Part shown: piece by piece, positions 32,921 to 42,761 of the stretch
Position numbering within the stretch: position 1 is the first letter of the stretch
Layout: each line of letters starts with the position of its first letter
Origin: Rahnella variigena
GTDB lineage: Bacteria > Pseudomonadota > Gammaproteobacteria > Enterobacterales > Enterobacteriaceae
Length of the DNA: 64,000 nucleotides
NCBI RefSeq assembly: GCF_003610915.1
Contig: NZ_NSDJ01000001.1
Coordinates: 3,348,001 to 3,412,000 of the forward strand
Reading direction: 5' to 3'
Program-made: the position numbers and the translations under genes
The notes under the pieces: generated by a model
The model's database searches: none
Told to the model about the DNA's origin: nothing
What the model saw: the letters and a program-made list of their open reading frames with translations, nothing else

Positions 32921-33608
32921 TATTTTGTGGTCGCTCCCGCTGACCCTGCTGGTCTTTTTCGCCACCCGCAAACTGGCTATCAAACTCAAAATGCCGCTGC
33001 TGAATCCCTTACTGATGTCGATGGTGGTGATTATCCCGTTACTGCTGGTGACCCATATTCCTTACGCCCGCTATTTCGCCGGCAGTAAAATCCTCAATGA
33101 TTTGCTGCAACCGGCTGTAGTGGCACTGGCGTTTCCGCTGTACGAACAGCTGCATCAGATCCGCGCCCGCTGGAAATCCATTATCAGCATCTGCTTTATC
33201 GGCAGCGTCGTGGCGATGACCACCGGCACCGCCATTGCATTATGGATGGGTGCGACACCACAGATTGCTGCCTCGGTGTTACCGAAATCCGTCACCACAC
33301 CGATTGCGATGGCGACGGCACAGTCCATTAACGGCATTCCGGCCATCAGCGCGGTCTGTGTGATTTTCGTCGGGATCCTTGGCGCCGTATTTGGTCATAC
33401 GATCCTGAACATATTAAAGATCACCACCAAAGCGTCACGCGGACTGGCAATGGGCACCGCCTCACACGCCCTCGGCACCGCCCGTTGCGCAGAAATGGAT
33501 TATCAGGAAGGCGCCTTCAGCTCCCTGGCGCTGGTCATCTGCGGGATCATCACCTCCCTCCTCGCCCCGTTCCTGTTCCCGGTATTACTCGCCATGTTTG
33601 GTCATTAA
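32913..33608 (+). CDS. yohK: LrgB-family membrane protein YohK
   Basis: A 231-residue LrgB/CidB-type membrane protein, the same length as E. coli YohK. The conserved stretch [20 protein letters not shown] and the later [19 protein letters not shown] are intact. It is the partner of YohJ in a two-gene operon. In E. coli cdd follows yohK; here the next feature is a pair of ERIC-like repeats, beginning 35 bp after the stop and so probably transcribed with it. Confidence 0.92.
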   Translation: MIDILWSLPLTLLVFFATRKLAIKLKMPLLNPLLMSMVVIIPLLLVTHIPYARYFAGSKILNDLLQPAVVALAFPLYEQLHQIRARWKSIISICFIGSVVAMTTGTAIALWMGATPQIAASVLPKSVTTPIAMATAQSINGIPAISAVCVIFVGILGAVFGHTILNILKITTKASRGLAMGTASHALGTARCAEMDYQEGAFSSLALVICGIITSLLAPFLFPVLLAMFGH

Positions 33609-33642
33609 CGAATAATCACCTCACTCTACGCCCCTCAAAATA

Positions 33643-33753
33643 GTTCGGATTGGATCAAGGCTGCAAGTCTGTGAGTCCCGATGAGCTGACAATAAGTCAG
33701 TGATTCGGGCGAGCAGGCGCAGCCAACGCTGAGACGATTTGAAGCAGGACGAG
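33643..33753 (+). repeat. ERIC-like intergenic repeat, copy 1
   Basis: An imperfect palindrome of about 110 bp. Its core GAGTCCCGATGAGCTGAC then GTCAGTGATTCGGGCGAGC, followed by GCAGCCAACGCTGAGACG and TTTGAAGCAGGACGAG, follows the ERIC consensus in order (CCCAGGAGCTTAC, AAGTGACTGGGGTGAGCG, GCAGCCAACGC, CTTGAAGTATGACGGG). Confidence 0.75.
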
Positions 33754-33770
33754 TAAAGATTCCTCTGACT

Positions 33771-33882
33771 GTTTCGGATTGTATCAAGGCGGCAAGTCTG
33801 TGAGTCCCGGTGAGCTGACAATAAGTCAGTGATTCGGGCGAGCAAACGCAGCCAACGCTGAGACGATTCGAAGCAGGACGAG
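33771..33882 (+). repeat. ERIC-like intergenic repeat, copy 2 (tandem)
   Basis: A second copy about 129 bp downstream of copy 1, in the same orientation, differing at only a few positions. The copies are separated by TAAAGATTCCTCTGACTG. A third, more diverged copy lies at 57700-57816 upstream of narG. Confidence 0.75.
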
Positions 33883-33890
33883 GAAAAAGA

Positions 33891-33925
33891 TGTATGTCGC
33901 CAAACCTTAGAAAGACGACATACAA
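33891..33925. repeat. Hairpin with 9-bp stem after the ERIC pair
   Basis: TGTATGTCG and CGACATACA flank a 16-nt loop. It lies between the ERIC-like copies and the flgL terminator, and its role is unknown. Confidence 0.55.
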
Positions 33926-33956
33926 AGCTGAAAGTACCCGGTTTAAGTACAGTCAG

Positions 33957-33992
33957 AAAAATGCCTGCCGGCCCGCATTTTGCGGACTGGCA
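33957..33992 (-). terminator. Terminator downstream of flgL
   Basis: On the minus strand a bulged hairpin (CTGCCAGTCCGC, AAAA, GCGGGCCGGCAG) is followed by CATTTTTCTG. It lies about 55 bp past the flgL stop and should end the flgKL transcript. Confidence 0.65.
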
Positions 33993-34044
33993 GCAGATGA
34001 GGAAGAGGATAAAACGGGCGCACGGTGCTGGCGCGCCGGAGGGA

Positions 34045-35007
34045 TTACGAGTTCATCTGGAACAGCGACATACCTTGCATGGAGCTGTAGGTCTTGTACG
34101 ACGCCTGAAGTGCAACCTGTTGCAGCGTGTAGGTGGAAATCGCTGAGGTCCACTCGGTATCAACCAGATTGCTGAGCTTGGTGGAGTTGGTCACGTCGCG
34201 GTTATCACCGAGCGTATCGAGGCTGTCGAGCTCACTCATTTGCGTACCGAGCTCGGAACGCACGGACAATACGTTATTAAGTGAGTTGCTCAGGCCACGG
34301 TTGGCTTTATCGATCGCGTCGGAATATTCAGTATCCGAGGTGTAATCCGCTGAAGGCGTTTTCAGTGCGGTCAGCGCGCCGTCGATCGTCTTGAAGATAT
34401 CGGATTCGCCGGTCGTGCCGTCTGGCTCTTTCTTCGCATCACCGGTCAGGGAGTTGAAAATCTGATTACCCGTGTGGTTGATGGTCATGGTACGGCTGGC
34501 ATCAACCTGCTGGGTGATCGCCGTATCGCCGCCGGAATACGTCACCGCACCGGTGGTCGGATCCTGCGTGTAGGGCGCGGTATCACTTTTGTAACCGGCG
34601 AAAATATAGCGCCCGTTACCGTCGGTACTGTTCGCCATATTCACTAACTGCGATTTCAGACTTTCCAGCTTGGTGGCCAGAGAAGAACGGTCATCGTCAC
34701 TCAGCGAGCCATCACCGGCCTGCACGATCAGCGTCTGTGCATCCTGAATGGTGGACGTCACGCTCGAAAGAATCGATTCTTCCTGACTCATGCTCTGGTT
34801 AGCAAAAGTACGCGCAACAGAGAACTGGCTGTTTTCAGACTGCGCCTGTCGCACCAGCACGGCCTGTGAAGCCGCCAGCGGATCATCAGAAGGCTTACTG
34901 ACTTTCGAGCCGGTAGACAGCTGTAAACCGGTCGCCTGGAAACGGTTCTGCCCATCCAGTACCGCATCCATGTTTTGTTGGTAAATTATATTGGTACTAA
35001 GGCGCAT
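34045..35007 (-). CDS. flgL: Flagellar hook-filament junction protein FlgL
   Basis: A 320-residue protein with the flagellin-like N-terminal coiled-coil region (MRLSTNIIYQQNMDAVLDGQ, then LQLSTGSKVSKPSDDPLAA) and the matching C-terminal helix (YTLQQVALQASYKTYSSMQG). FlgL joins the FlgK ring to the filament. It follows flgK after 27 bp and is probably transcribed with it from the sigma-28 promoter upstream of flgK. Confidence 0.95.
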   Translation of the reverse strand: MRLSTNIIYQQNMDAVLDGQNRFQATGLQLSTGSKVSKPSDDPLAASQAVLVRQAQSENSQFSVARTFANQSMSQEESILSSVTSTIQDAQTLIVQAGDGSLSDDDRSSLATKLESLKSQLVNMANSTDGNGRYIFAGYKSDTAPYTQDPTTGAVTYSGGDTAITQQVDASRTMTINHTGNQIFNSLTGDAKKEPDGTTGESDIFKTIDGALTALKTPSADYTSDTEYSDAIDKANRGLSNSLNNVLSVRSELGTQMSELDSLDTLGDNRDVTNSTKLSNLVDTEWTSAISTYTLQQVALQASYKTYSSMQGMSLFQMNS

Positions 35008-35034
35008 GGCATCAGTTCCTTATCAGTTCTGGGA

Positions 35035-36687
35035 TCAGCGGAGATTTATAATGGCGTCGAATATCGTCGACGCCGTCTGCACAACCTGGGCATTAGCCAG
35101 ATAATATTGCTGATAACGTTGCAGATCGCCGTATTCCTCATCGAGGTTAACCCCGGAGATCGACTGCTGTTGCGTCGTCAGCTGCGTCACGATATTGCTT
35201 TGCGCGGTGCTGGTGGTGGTCAGTGTCGCCACCTGGTTCCCGACGTTGCTCACCAGGCTGGCGTAAGCGCCGGACAGCGTAGACTTGCCTTCCACCAGTT
35301 TGGCGGTCTGCAAGTTCAGTAATTTTTGCGCGTTGGTGTTATCACTCACACCGCTGTCGGCTGCGCTGGCAGCGGCAATCAGTGAAGAATCGGTGATCGC
35401 CACACCCATGCTTCCCGCCACGTTGCTGACGGTTTTGATGGTGAAGCTGTCATTGGTCGATGGCGTGCCGGAAACAGAAACCGATAATCCGTCGAATTCC
35501 ATGGTCGGATTGCCGCTGCTGTCGGTGCCTGCCGTTGGCGTGATTTTTGCGCCGTCGGAAACGCGGGTCACATCCCAGCTGGTGCCGTTATAGGCCATGG
35601 TGTAATCACTGGCTTTCACCGCGGTGGTGTCTTTGTACGCCACGCTGACATCGGCAGTGCCGGTGTTTTTGGTGTTACCTACGGTCGTTGCGCCGGTATA
35701 AGAGAAGAAATCTGTCCCTGCGTCACCGTTGAGATCAAAACCGGCTTTGTTGGTGCTGTTGAACGCATCAGAGAAGGTCAGTGCCAGTTGCCCGAGCTGA
35801 TTAATGGCCGGCTCGAGGTTGTCTTTACGAAACGCCAGTGTGCCGCCGAGAGATCCGGTGGTCAGACGACTTTCCTGAATTTCAGAAACAGTGCCGTCCG
35901 GCTGAGTCATACCGACGGTCAGTTTGGACGGATCCGCGCTGGAAGCCACCGCCACCACCGTTTTAGAGTTGCCGCCGCTCACCAGTGGCGTGCCGTTAGC
36001 AAAGGAGACGTTATAAGTATCGCCGTCCTGCTGTGTCACGGTCACACCGGTAATGTCGTTCAGCTGGCTGACCAGCTGGTCACGCTGATCGAGCAGTGCG
36101 TTAGGTTCCTGACCGGTGCTGCCACGGGTTGCCGTGATCTGCGTGTTCAGTTTGGCAATCTGCGCCGCAAAGGTGTTGATCTGGTCGACGTTCTGCGTGA
36201 TCTGCTGATTCACCGCAGTATTCATGTCGTTCAGGTATTTCGCTGAACTGTTGAACTGCGCGGTTAAGCCCTGCGCTTCGCCGAGAACCGCCTGACGTGC
36301 CGAGCTGTCGCTGGCATTGCTGGTCAGGGTTTGCAGGCCTTTGAAAAAGGTGGACATGGTGGCGTCGATGCCGGTTGAGCTGTCGCCCAGCAGGTCATCA
36401 ATTGAGCTTGCCTGATCCAGCTGCGTTGAGAGCGCGCTGCCGGTGGCGCTGGCGCCAAGCAACTGGGTCACTACAAAGGAATTGTATTCACGGTTCACGC
36501 CGGTCACGGTCACACCGTTACCGATGTAACCGGCGGAGGTGGAGTTGCCGTTGCTCTGGGTGATGATCGCCGTCTGACGGTTATAACCGGCCACACTGAC
36601 GTTAGCGATGTTGTTCCCGGTGGTACTGAGCGCGGCCTGCGCTGCGTTCAGTCCGCTCATTGCGGTATTAATTAAGCTACTGGACAT
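35035..36687 (-). CDS. flgK: Flagellar hook-associated protein 1 FlgK
   Basis: A 550-residue protein beginning MSSSLINTAMSGLNAAQAAL with the rod/hook N-motif TTGNNIANVSVAGYNRQ. A long variable middle and the C-terminal motif SGVNLDEEYGDLQRYQQYYLANAQVVQTA complete it. It connects hook and filament. A near-perfect sigma-28 promoter lies about 90-120 bp upstream, separating it from the rod/hook genes as a late-class unit. Confidence 0.96.
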   Translation of the reverse strand: MSSSLINTAMSGLNAAQAALSTTGNNIANVSVAGYNRQTAIITQSNGNSTSAGYIGNGVTVTGVNREYNSFVVTQLLGASATGSALSTQLDQASSIDDLLGDSSTGIDATMSTFFKGLQTLTSNASDSSARQAVLGEAQGLTAQFNSSAKYLNDMNTAVNQQITQNVDQINTFAAQIAKLNTQITATRGSTGQEPNALLDQRDQLVSQLNDITGVTVTQQDGDTYNVSFANGTPLVSGGNSKTVVAVASSADPSKLTVGMTQPDGTVSEIQESRLTTGSLGGTLAFRKDNLEPAINQLGQLALTFSDAFNSTNKAGFDLNGDAGTDFFSYTGATTVGNTKNTGTADVSVAYKDTTAVKASDYTMAYNGTSWDVTRVSDGAKITPTAGTDSSGNPTMEFDGLSVSVSGTPSTNDSFTIKTVSNVAGSMGVAITDSSLIAAASAADSGVSDNTNAQKLLNLQTAKLVEGKSTLSGAYASLVSNVGNQVATLTTTSTAQSNIVTQLTTQQQSISGVNLDEEYGDLQRYQQYYLANAQVVQTASTIFDAIINLR

Positions 36688-36778
36688 GAGTGACCTTTTG
36701 TCTGCCGGTGACCTTTTTTACCACCGTGTAATTAAGGGAACTGAATCGGGGCTTTCCCCTTTTCCCATTCTGATCTGG

Positions 36779-36805
36779 TTATCGGCCTGCACCGCCAAAA
36801 CTTGA
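36779..36805 (-). promoter_or_regulatory. Sigma-28 (FliA) promoter of flgKL
   Basis: On the minus strand TCAAGTTT-N11-GCCGATAA matches 15 of 16 positions of the enteric FliA consensus TAAAGTTT-N11-GCCGATAA. It is placed about 90 bp upstream of flgK. Confidence 0.85.
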
Positions 36806-36829
36806 GAAAAAAAACGAGGATTTGGGGAT

Positions 36830-37798
36830 CTAAAAGATATCTTTTAAATCATGGCCATAAGCCTTAACCGCCTGCTCGCCTGCCCCTTTAATTTTCTGAA
36901 TAACGCTGACCAGTTTGTCGGCATAATTCGGGTCGGTGGCATAGCCTGCACGTTGCAGTTCATGCGCGGCTTGTTCAGGGGTATTGGCGGAGGCGACCTG
37001 GGCGTAACGCGGGTTGCTGGTCAGCAGTTTGATGTAATCGCTGATGGCTTCCACGTAAGAGCCGTAAACGCGGAAACTGGCCTGGACTTTTTTCGCCACG
37101 CCGTTGGTGTATTCGGTAGTCGTGATATTGGTGGTCGGGCCATCCCAGCTGCTGCCCGCTTTGATACCAAACAGGTTGAAGCTGCGTTTGCCATCGGCGG
37201 TCGGAATTTCGCGTTGTCCCCAGCCGGATTCCAGCGCGGCCTGCGCCATGATCAGCTGATGCGAAATCCCGCTGTCTTTACTCGCCACCTGCGCCGGAAT
37301 GCTCAGGCTGGACACAAACTGTCCACTGTCAGCCGGCAGCGGCGCGCCACCGGTGGTGCGGTCCGGGGCGGTCGGAATGACTTTACGCAGATACTGTTCC
37401 ATCGCCTGCACCGGCATACTTTTCAGCACTTCACCGTCAAGCGCCATTGGCACCGTACCGGACAGCTCCGAAGGCTGTTTAGAGCCGCCGGTCAGCTGTT
37501 CCACCATCATATCGGCCATGCCCAACCCTTTGTCGGACATGTCCTGTGCAATTTGCTGATCGTACATCGATGTATAAAGTTTGGTGGACTGGTTATCGAG
37601 AATGCCCCCCTGCGGCAATGCCTGACGCATACTTTTCAGCATCATCTGGACAAAGACGCCTTCAAACTGTTTCGCTACTTCTTTGAGATGCGCCTGCGGA
37701 TTTTGTCCGACATCCCGCTTCAGTTTGTTGAGGGAATTCGCATCGTACGCCGCCCCTTGCGGGTCGAAAGCACCGGACATCGACATCAGATCGCTCAT
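36830..37798 (-). CDS. flgJ: Flagellar rod-capping peptidoglycan hydrolase FlgJ
   Basis: A 322-residue two-domain protein. The N-terminal rod-cap domain (about 1-145) has the QFEGVFVQMMLKSMRQALP motif. The C-terminal GH73 muramidase domain (about 160-320) has the catalytic Glu190 in AQAALESGWGQREIP, followed by FNLFGIKAG and FRVYGSYVEAISDYI. It opens peptidoglycan for rod growth in the periplasm. The start overlaps the flgI stop by one base. Confidence 0.96.
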   Translation of the reverse strand: MSDLMSMSGAFDPQGAAYDANSLNKLKRDVGQNPQAHLKEVAKQFEGVFVQMMLKSMRQALPQGGILDNQSTKLYTSMYDQQIAQDMSDKGLGMADMMVEQLTGGSKQPSELSGTVPMALDGEVLKSMPVQAMEQYLRKVIPTAPDRTTGGAPLPADSGQFVSSLSIPAQVASKDSGISHQLIMAQAALESGWGQREIPTADGKRSFNLFGIKAGSSWDGPTTNITTTEYTNGVAKKVQASFRVYGSYVEAISDYIKLLTSNPRYAQVASANTPEQAAHELQRAGYATDPNYADKLVSVIQKIKGAGEQAVKAYGHDLKDIF

Positions 37799-38904
37799 CA
37801 GATAATTTCCAAATCAGCGCGCAGGCAGCCGGCTGTTTTCATGGCCTGCAAAATGGACATCAGGTCGATAGGCGTCGCGCCTAACGCGTTCAGGGTACGG
37901 ACCACGTTATTCAGGCTGGCACTGGATCGCACCTGCTGAATAGAACCGCCGGACTGACGCACGGAAATATTGGTGTTTGGCGTCACCACGGTCTGACCGC
38001 CGCCGAACGGCGTGTTTGGCTGGCTGACATCGTTCTGACGATCGACCACCACAGAAAGATTGCCCTGTGCGACCGCACAATTATCCAGCGTCACATCGCG
38101 GTTCATCACCACCGAACCGGTACGGGAGTTGATAATCACTTTCGCGTCCATCGGCCCGACATTCACTTCAATATTCTGAATCTGCGCCAGAATGCGCACC
38201 TGCGAGGTGTTGCCGCGCGGCACGATGACCTGAATATTGCGGGAATCCAGCGCCGAGGCGGTGCCCATCCCCTGACGGTTAATGGCGTCGCTGACCTGCT
38301 GCGCCAGATTGAAATCTTCATCATTAAGTTGCAGGTTGATCACGCCTTCGGTGCCGAAGGTGCTTGGCAATTCACGTTCGATGGTTGCGCCGCCGGTAAT
38401 ACGACCGCCTGAAACCTGGTTGACCGTCACGCTGCTGCCACCGGCAGACGCGCCCGCTCCGCCAACCAGCACGTTACCCTGTGCCAGTGCGTAAACCTGA
38501 TTATCCACGCCTTTCATCGGCGTCATCAGCAAGGTGCCGCCGCGAATACTTTTGGCGTTACCCATAGAGGAAACCACGACGTCAATCGCCTGTCCGGCAC
38601 GCGAGAACGCTGGCATTTTGGCAGTCACCATCACGGCGGCCACGTTTTTCAGCTGCATGTTGGTACCGGCCGGAACGGTTATCCCTAACTGAGACAACAT
38701 GTTGGTCAGCGTTTGGGTGGTGAACGGGGTTTGCGTGGTCTGGTCACCGGTTCCGTCGAGGCCGACGACCAGGCCGTAGCCGATCAGGGCGTTATCACGC
38801 ACGCCTTGTACCGTCGTCAGATCACGAATACGGTCGGCGGATGCAGGCAGTGCCACCAGGGCGGACATCGCCAGACAGATAACACCGGAAAGTAGTTTTC
38901 GCAT
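37798..38904 (-). CDS. flgI: Flagellar P-ring protein FlgI
   Basis: A 368-residue periplasmic protein with a signal peptide ([20 protein letters not shown]). The mature start [33 protein letters not shown] is diagnostic. It forms the P ring in the peptidoglycan layer. It lies 10 bp after flgH and is coupled to flgJ. Confidence 0.96.
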   Translation of the reverse strand: MRKLLSGVICLAMSALVALPASADRIRDLTTVQGVRDNALIGYGLVVGLDGTGDQTTQTPFTTQTLTNMLSQLGITVPAGTNMQLKNVAAVMVTAKMPAFSRAGQAIDVVVSSMGNAKSIRGGTLLMTPMKGVDNQVYALAQGNVLVGGAGASAGGSSVTVNQVSGGRITGGATIERELPSTFGTEGVINLQLNDEDFNLAQQVSDAINRQGMGTASALDSRNIQVIVPRGNTSQVRILAQIQNIEVNVGPMDAKVIINSRTGSVVMNRDVTLDNCAVAQGNLSVVVDRQNDVSQPNTPFGGGQTVVTPNTNISVRQSGGSIQQVRSSASLNNVVRTLNALGATPIDLMSILQAMKTAGCLRADLEII

Positions 38905-38914
38905 GATTGCCTCG

Positions 38915-39646
38915 TTATAACGGCGATAAGTTTAGGAAGAACCGCTGCAACCAGCCCATGTTCTGCGCTTCATTGATGTAGCCGTTACCCACGTATTCGA
39001 TGCGCGCATCTGCCACCTGCGTGGAGATAACGGCGTTTGCACCACTGATGGTGCGCGGGTTGACCACACCGGAGAACCGGATGAATTCGGTTCCCTGATT
39101 AATTTCGATTTGTTTTTCACCGACAACTTTCAGGTTGCCGTTAGCCAGCACTTCCGCGACCGTCACGGTCAGGGTGCCGCTGAAGGTGTTATTGGCTGCT
39201 GCGCCGCCTTTACCGGCGAAGGTATTGGCACCGGACATATCCAGATCGGCGCGGGCATTACCGAACAGCCCTTCCAGGTAGCGCGGCGTGGTGGCGGCGC
39301 CAAAGGTGGTTGACCCGTTGCGGCTGGCGTTCGCCGAGGAGCTTTTGCTCGCACTGACGTTTTCCTGCAAGACAATGGTCAGAGTATCCCCGATGTTACG
39401 TGGACGGCGGTCTTCAAACAGAGGCTGATACCCATAGTTCATCGGCTGAACGGATTGGAAAATCGAACCGTTAGGTACCGGCGGTGCGGCGGGCGCAGGG
39501 GTCGCTGTGGTGGTTCCGGGTACCAGCGGGGTATGCGGCATATACGCGCAGCCGTTCGCCAGTAACGTGATTAACAGCGGCAGCACCAGCTTGCCTGGTC
39601 GGTCTGTATAAGAAGTCATTACCGACGTTATTTTTTTGCTCACCAC
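38915..39646 (-). CDS. flgH: Flagellar L-ring lipoprotein FlgH
   Basis: A 243-residue lipoprotein with lipobox LLANGC, a proline/alanine-rich linker, and the FlgH core ([39 protein letters not shown]) to the end [15 protein letters not shown]. It forms the outer-membrane L ring. The frame starts at a GTG (39646) with AAGG 8 nt upstream. An ATG nine codons in (39619) lacks a site, so I kept the GTG start. Confidence 0.94.
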   Translation of the reverse strand: MVSKKITSVMTSYTDRPGKLVLPLLITLLANGCAYMPHTPLVPGTTTATPAPAAPPVPNGSIFQSVQPMNYGYQPLFEDRRPRNIGDTLTIVLQENVSASKSSSANASRNGSTTFGAATTPRYLEGLFGNARADLDMSGANTFAGKGGAAANNTFSGTLTVTVAEVLANGNLKVVGEKQIEINQGTEFIRFSGVVNPRTISGANAVISTQVADARIEYVGNGYINEAQNMGWLQRFFLNLSPL

Positions 39647-39731
39647 AGTTATCGCCTTAAAAAAATCGACCTGGTAGGGATCTGAACCGGTTCAGGACTG
39701 ATGCCGTCAGGCCCCAGTCCTCTTGTTTTTT

Positions 39732-39827
39732 GTGGCTGCCCGAACCCGCGACAGCCACTTTCACTTTGTTGTTACGTACTAAAAGTAATGACGTACAAAA
39801 AGTTGTTACGTACTAAAAGTTATGACG
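39732..39827. repeat. Hairpin and 25-bp direct repeat between flgG and flgH
   Basis: The gap contains GTGGCTG / CAGCCAC arms (39732-39757). After them come two near-identical copies of TTGTTACGTACTAAAAGTAA then TGACG (39769-39793 and 39803-39827, 34-bp period, one mismatch). The rest of the flg operon has short gaps, so this 190-bp interval is unusual. Confidence 0.7.
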
Positions 39828-39837
39828 AACTGAAAAC

Positions 39838-40620
39838 TTACAGCTGCGAAAGTTTCTGCAGCATTTCATCCGAGGTCGACACGGCTTTACTGTTGATTTC
39901 GTAAGCGCGCTGCGTCTGGATCATGTTGACCAGCTCTTCCGCCACGTTGACGTTCGAGGTTTCGACATAACCCTGATACAACAGGCCGGCACCGTTAAGT
40001 CCCGGAGTACTTTCGGTTGGCGCGCCGGAACTCTGGGTTTCCTGATAAAGGTTTTCACCCATGGATTCCAGACCGCTGTTGTTGATGAAGGTGCTCAGCG
40101 TCAGCTGGCCGACTTGTTGTGCCGCCGTCTGCCCCTGCTGGGTCACGCTGACGATACCGTCACGACCGACCGTCATGCTCAGCGCATTGGTCGGAATAGT
40201 GATGGCCGGGATCACCTGATAGCCGCTCGACGTCACCAGCTGACCATTCTGATCCACCTGGAAAGAACCGTCGCGGGTATACGCGGTGGTGCCGTCCGGC
40301 AGCTGGACCTGGAAGAAACCTTCGCCTTTGATGGCGATGTCTTTACTGTTGCTGGTCTGCGACAGGTTGCCCTGCGAGAACAGACGTTCAGTCGACACCG
40401 GACGCACACCGGTACCAATCTGCAAACCAGATGGCAGGTTGGTCTGCTCAGAAGACTGCGCACCTGGCTGGCGGACTGTCTGATAAAGCAGGTCTTCAAA
40501 TACCGCACGCTGGCGTTTAAAGCCGTTGGTGCTGACGTTCGCCAGGTTGTTGGCGATAACGTCCATGTTGGTCTGCTGGGCATCCAGACCGGTTTTCGCA
40601 ATATACAGCGATGGGATCAT
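39838..40620 (-). CDS. flgG: Flagellar distal rod protein FlgG
   Basis: A 260-residue protein with N-terminal [20 protein letters not shown] followed by the rod motif [19 protein letters not shown], and the C-terminal [24 protein letters not shown]. Length and both terminal helices match FlgG. It forms the distal rod, and follows flgF by 21 bp. Confidence 0.96.
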   Translation of the reverse strand: MIPSLYIAKTGLDAQQTNMDVIANNLANVSTNGFKRQRAVFEDLLYQTVRQPGAQSSEQTNLPSGLQIGTGVRPVSTERLFSQGNLSQTSNSKDIAIKGEGFFQVQLPDGTTAYTRDGSFQVDQNGQLVTSSGYQVIPAITIPTNALSMTVGRDGIVSVTQQGQTAAQQVGQLTLSTFINNSGLESMGENLYQETQSSGAPTESTPGLNGAGLLYQGYVETSNVNVAEELVNMIQTQRAYEINSKAVSTSDEMLQKLSQL

Positions 40621-40641
40621 GTCATTACTCCTCTGCCATCA

Positions 40642-41397
40642 TCAGCTCATTGACAGCAGATTGTTGGCACTCTGTTCATTTTCATCGACGCTGTGGATGA
40701 CTTTCATTTGCATCTCAAAGCGGCGGGCGTTGGCAATCATGTCAACCATGGTCGAGACCGGATCCGCGTTGCTGCCTTCAAGTGTTCCCGGCATCACGTG
40801 AATCGTCGGGTCGGCCTGTAGAGCGGCACCCCGCGCCAGCGCCGTGGCCGGGGTCGGACGGAACATGCCGTCGTCGCCACGGGTCACTTCGCTGTTTGCG
40901 GCTTTCACCAGCTTGAGCTTACCGAGCTGCCCCATGGTGTTCGGGTCAGCGCCGGCTTCGAGCACGGCGATAGTGCCGTCCGCAGAAATCGTCAGCTGTG
41001 AGTTCGGCGGAACCTCGATCGGGCCGTTATCCCCCATCACCGGATGACCTTGTACGGTCAGCTGGTTAGTCGGTGACACCTGCATGTCGCCGTTACGGGT
41101 ATAAGCTTCAGTGCCATCAGGCATCTGCACCGCAAGGAAACCGTCCTGCTGTAAAGCCACATCCAGCGGACGGCCGGTGTAGTTAAGTTTGCCTTGCGTC
41201 ATGTCTGCGCCCGGCGTGGACGCCGTGACCAGCGTACGGGTCGGCAGGCTTTGACCTTCCACCGGCACCGCGCGCATGGCTAAAAGTTGCGAGCGAAAGC
41301 CGGGTGTATTGGCGTTAGCAAGGTTGCTTGACGTGACCGACTGCTGAACCAGTGTCTGGCTCGCTGCGCCGCTCGCGGTGTAGATAGCGTGATCCAT
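40642..41397 (-). CDS. flgF: Flagellar proximal rod protein FlgF
   Basis: A 251-residue rod protein starting MDHAIYTASGAASQTLVQQS with SSNLANANTPGFRSQLLAMR, and ending with DPVSTMVDMIANARRFEMQMKVI. The middle domain PDGTEAYTRNGDMQVSPTNQL is typical of the FlgE/F/G family. Confidence 0.95.
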   Translation of the reverse strand: MDHAIYTASGAASQTLVQQSVTSSNLANANTPGFRSQLLAMRAVPVEGQSLPTRTLVTASTPGADMTQGKLNYTGRPLDVALQQDGFLAVQMPDGTEAYTRNGDMQVSPTNQLTVQGHPVMGDNGPIEVPPNSQLTISADGTIAVLEAGADPNTMGQLGKLKLVKAANSEVTRGDDGMFRPTPATALARGAALQADPTIHVMPGTLEGSNADPVSTMVDMIANARRFEMQMKVIHSVDENEQSANNLLSMS

Positions 41398-41432
41398 AGT
41401 GCTGCCCTGTTCTCAAAGTAAAAAAGAGCGTC

Positions 41433-42677
41433 TTAACGCAGGTTAACCAGCGTGTTCAGGATGGAGTCCTGAGTTTTGATGGTTTGCGCGTTCGACTGAT
41501 AGTTACGCTGAGCAACGATCATGTTCACCAGTTCAGCACTCAGATCGACGTTGGAAGATTCCAGCGCCCCACTGGTCATGCTGGCAAAACCACCCGCGCC
41601 TGCCACACCGTTAACGGCCTGACCGGAAGAAGACGTTGCCGTCCACACGTTGTTCCCTTCAGATTGCAGGCCTTCCGGGTTAGAGAAGGAACTCAGGACA
41701 ATCTGTCCCAGCAGCTGCGTTTTCTGGTTGGAGTAAGTCCCGGTGATGGTGCCGTCATCATTGATGGTGTAGCCGGTCATCTGACCCGCGGCGTAACCGT
41801 CCTGCGTCAGGGAACCGATGCTGTCGCTGCCGGTGCTCTGCTGGATACTGCCGGTGAAGTTCAGGCCAACAGACTGCGGCGTCACGGTGCCGTTGGTGGA
41901 GGTATTCATCACGATCGGCAGGGAACCGTCAGCATTGACAGTGCCGTCAGCCTGGGTTGCGCTGGCGAGTGCGCCGCTGGTATCAAATTGCAGCGTACCC
42001 ATTTTGGTGGCGGCAGAACCGGCCACACTGCTGTCGAGTGAGTACAAATCCCAGTTGTTAGACGCGGTTTTCACGAAGTACACGTTGTTATCGTGCGCGT
42101 TACCCTGAGAGTCATAGGTGGTGATGCTGTTGACGTAGTTGTACGTGGTGTCGTCGTTAGCATTGAACGTCTTCGCTGCCGGAATAGCCGTGTCAGTAGA
42201 GTTCAGATTAGCGACCATGGTGGCTGCGGTAGTGGCTTTCGCACTCATCATGGTGGTCGGAACGCTCAGCGCGGTAGGCTGCGCACCGGCGGCGATGGTC
42301 GGTGGCGTACCCGTTGCCGGATAGCCTGTCACGCTCAGACCCTGCGAGTTCACCAGATTGCGGTTAGCATCAAGGGAGAACTGGCCGTTACGCGAGTAAT
42401 AAACCGTGCCGCTGCTGTCGGCCAGACGGAAGAAACCGTTGCCGCTCAGCGCCACGTCCAGGCCACGTGAGGTGTTGGTCGTGGTGCCATCGTTAAAGTT
42501 CTGCGTAACAGCCGCGACTTTAACGCCCATGCCTGCCTGAGAACCGGCAAACATATCGGCGAAAGAAGCGGTCGCTGTTTTGAAACCCACGGTGGCGGAG
42601 TTGGCGATGTTGTTACCGATCACGTCCAGGTCGGTGGATGCCGCGCTCAGGCCGCTGACTGCTTGGGAAAAGCTCAT
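41433..42677 (-). CDS. flgE: Flagellar hook protein FlgE
   Basis: I chose the ATG at 42677 (MSFSQAVSGLSAASTDLDVI), giving 414 residues; the frame is open for 22 more codons of non-family sequence. The N-motif GNNIANSATVGFKTATASFA and the C-motif SSNVDLSAELVNMIVAQRNYQSNAQTIKTQ are intact. It polymerises to form the hook. Confidence 0.96.
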   Translation of the reverse strand: MSFSQAVSGLSAASTDLDVIGNNIANSATVGFKTATASFADMFAGSQAGMGVKVAAVTQNFNDGTTTNTSRGLDVALSGNGFFRLADSSGTVYYSRNGQFSLDANRNLVNSQGLSVTGYPATGTPPTIAAGAQPTALSVPTTMMSAKATTAATMVANLNSTDTAIPAAKTFNANDDTTYNYVNSITTYDSQGNAHDNNVYFVKTASNNWDLYSLDSSVAGSAATKMGTLQFDTSGALASATQADGTVNADGSLPIVMNTSTNGTVTPQSVGLNFTGSIQQSTGSDSIGSLTQDGYAAGQMTGYTINDDGTITGTYSNQKTQLLGQIVLSSFSNPEGLQSEGNNVWTATSSSGQAVNGVAGAGGFASMTSGALESSNVDLSAELVNMIVAQRNYQSNAQTIKTQDSILNTLVNLR

Positions 42678-42761
42678 GTTAGCTCCATTTTTCTGTGTGT
42701 AGTTGCTGCATGAAGTTAAGGATTTCAGCTCTTCTTCCTGCAAAGGAAGTGAGCCAACGGC

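Noticed and set aside
33635..33925. Short minus-strand frames of 74-96 codons after yohK
   Set aside because: They translate the ERIC-like tandem repeats and duplicate each other, so they are repeat artefacts.
36851..37939. A 362-codon plus-strand open frame opposite flgJ and flgI
   Set aside because: It is the antisense shadow of two well-supported flagellar genes, is rich in His and Arg, and has no recognisable domain.
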